Shown here: positions 63,164 through 64,000 of the stretch, piece by piece
Layout of the letters: each line of letters begins with the position of its first letter
Numbering within the stretch: the first letter of the stretch is position 1
Translations under genes and position numbers: made by a program
DNA from: Certhia americana
Taxonomy: Eukaryota; Chordata; Aves; Passeriformes; Certhiidae
Assembly: GCA_018697195.1 (NCBI GenBank)
Contig: CM031858.1
Coordinates: 84,255,034-84,319,033, forward strand
DNA length: 64,000 nucleotides
Reading direction: 5' to 3'
Notes under the pieces: generated by a model
What the model saw: only the letters and a program-made list of their open reading frames with translations
Told to the model about the DNA's origin: nothing
Database searches by the model: none

Positions 63164-63565
63164 TTCACAGAATCAAAAAATGTGTAAGAGTGGAAGGGAC
63201 CACTGAAGATCTACTATGCAAAACCCCTGCTCAAGCAGGATTTCTTAGAGTACATTATGCATGATTGTCTCCAAAGAACTTTTGAACAATCTCCAAAGTT
63301 AGAGACTCCACAACCTTCCTTGTCAATCTGTTACAGTGCTCAGTTACCTGTAAAGTAAAGAAGTTCTTCCTCACATTCAGGTGGAACCTCCTGTCCACTG
63401 GTTTCTGCACATTGACTTTCATCCTACTGCTTGCCACCACCAAGGAGAGTCTGGCTCTGTCCTCCTGACTCCCTCCCTTCAGATACTTAGATACATCGAT
63501 AAGGTCCTCCCTCTGTCTTCTCCATGCTAAACAGGCCCAGCTCCTCTGCCTTTAGCTATGAGAAG
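63164..63565 (-). mobile_element. CR1 LINE fragment with ORF2 C-terminal remnant, sense on minus strand
   Basis: It begins 'TTTCACAGAATCAAAAAATGTGTAAGAGTGGAAGGGACCACTGAAGATC'. On the minus strand, 63255-63443 translates to a recognisable CR1 ORF2 end ('RRFHLNVRKNFFTLQVTEHCNRLTRKVVESLTLE'). It finishes with the 'GGTCCTCCCTCTGTCTTCTCCATGCTAAACAGGCCCAGCTCCTC' block and a GA-rich tract. It belongs to a subfamily other than the copies at 61.1 kb and 32.2 kb. Confidence 0.92.
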
Positions 63566-63593
63566 AGAAAAAGAGAAAGAAGAGAAAGAAGAG
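63560..63593. repeat. GA-rich purine tract
   Basis: Overlapping AGAAGAGAAA-type units follow directly after the CR1 fragment. The tract is polypurine on the plus strand. Confidence 0.85.
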
Positions 63594-64000
63594 TGCTGCC
63601 AGTAAATGTTTTTTTATCCTGAAACATCTCTGACCTTGGAGCTGTTATCTAACAAGCCCCTGAGCACTTCTACTGGTTTTCCTTTTTTATTGCATTTAAG
63701 ATTGTTTATTGTCCAGTTTTGACAAGAACTGTGAATGAAGCAGTTATAGGGAGGGACCTTGGTGCTGAAGGCCACCTCTTCCTGGCAGAACTGCAGACTC
63801 CTCCTTTTCCAGAGGAACACCTCTCTCTGACTTCTTTTCTTCATCTGTTACTGTTTCCCATGCACTGCCACATAGGGTTTGGCTGTTTCTTCAGCAACAC
63901 CTTGGCTTGGGAGCTGTTATGAATTTCAAAGTAGATGCCACTACACCCTCCCATTGCTGTGAGAGTACACACTATTGATCATAACTGATATTCACAGAAT
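63566..64000. other. Non-coding end of the window
   Basis: After a GA-rich tract nothing is recognised. The last ten bases, TTCACAGAAT, could be the tail of a further CR1 that continues beyond the window. Confidence 0.4.

Noticed and set aside
63991..64000. Possible further CR1 start (TTCACAGAAT) at the window end
   Set aside because: Only ten bases are visible, so it is not called as a feature.

Overview
This window looks like nuclear DNA from a bird. The clearest sign is a set of about ten fragments of CR1 LINE retrotransposons. Their 3' ends carry the avian-type tail (degenerate ATTCTATGA units next to a GGTTGGAAAGGACC-like stretch). The rest is AT-rich, CpG-poor sequence with simple repeats and a few possible relics of ancient MIR-type SINEs. 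There are no operons, and no long ORF outside one GC-rich island. No protein family, tRNA, rRNA or CRISPR array could be recognised. The species cannot be told from the sequence.

Layout. Positions 1-10.68 kb are AT-rich non-coding sequence with one sense-strand CR1 (7.4-7.7 kb) and two possible MIR relics. Positions 10.68-12.88 kb are a CpG island, almost certainly a promoter, interrupted by 373 Ns. Three splice-donor-like sites in it (one pair is probably a single site duplicated at the gap) and a short ORF with a strong start-codon context point to a gene transcribed on the minus strand. Its body would lie toward position 1 and beyond the window. Positions 12.9-64 kb are AT-rich intronic or intergenic DNA with nine CR1 pieces, several microsatellites and a good MIR relic at 40.7 kb. 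This part also has two CTCF-like motifs in the same orientation (45.0 and 56.6 kb), a CpG-enriched patch around 56.5-56.7 kb and a few splice-bounded ORFs that could be exons.

The sequence alone does not show how any genes work together. At most it holds one gene start and a few candidate exons, and no gene symbol can be justified. Nothing here amounts to a new biological system. The points most worth checking are the gap in the CpG island, whose two edges overlap as if they were the same sequence, the candidate first exon beside it, and the CTCF-like/CpG element near 56.6 kb.
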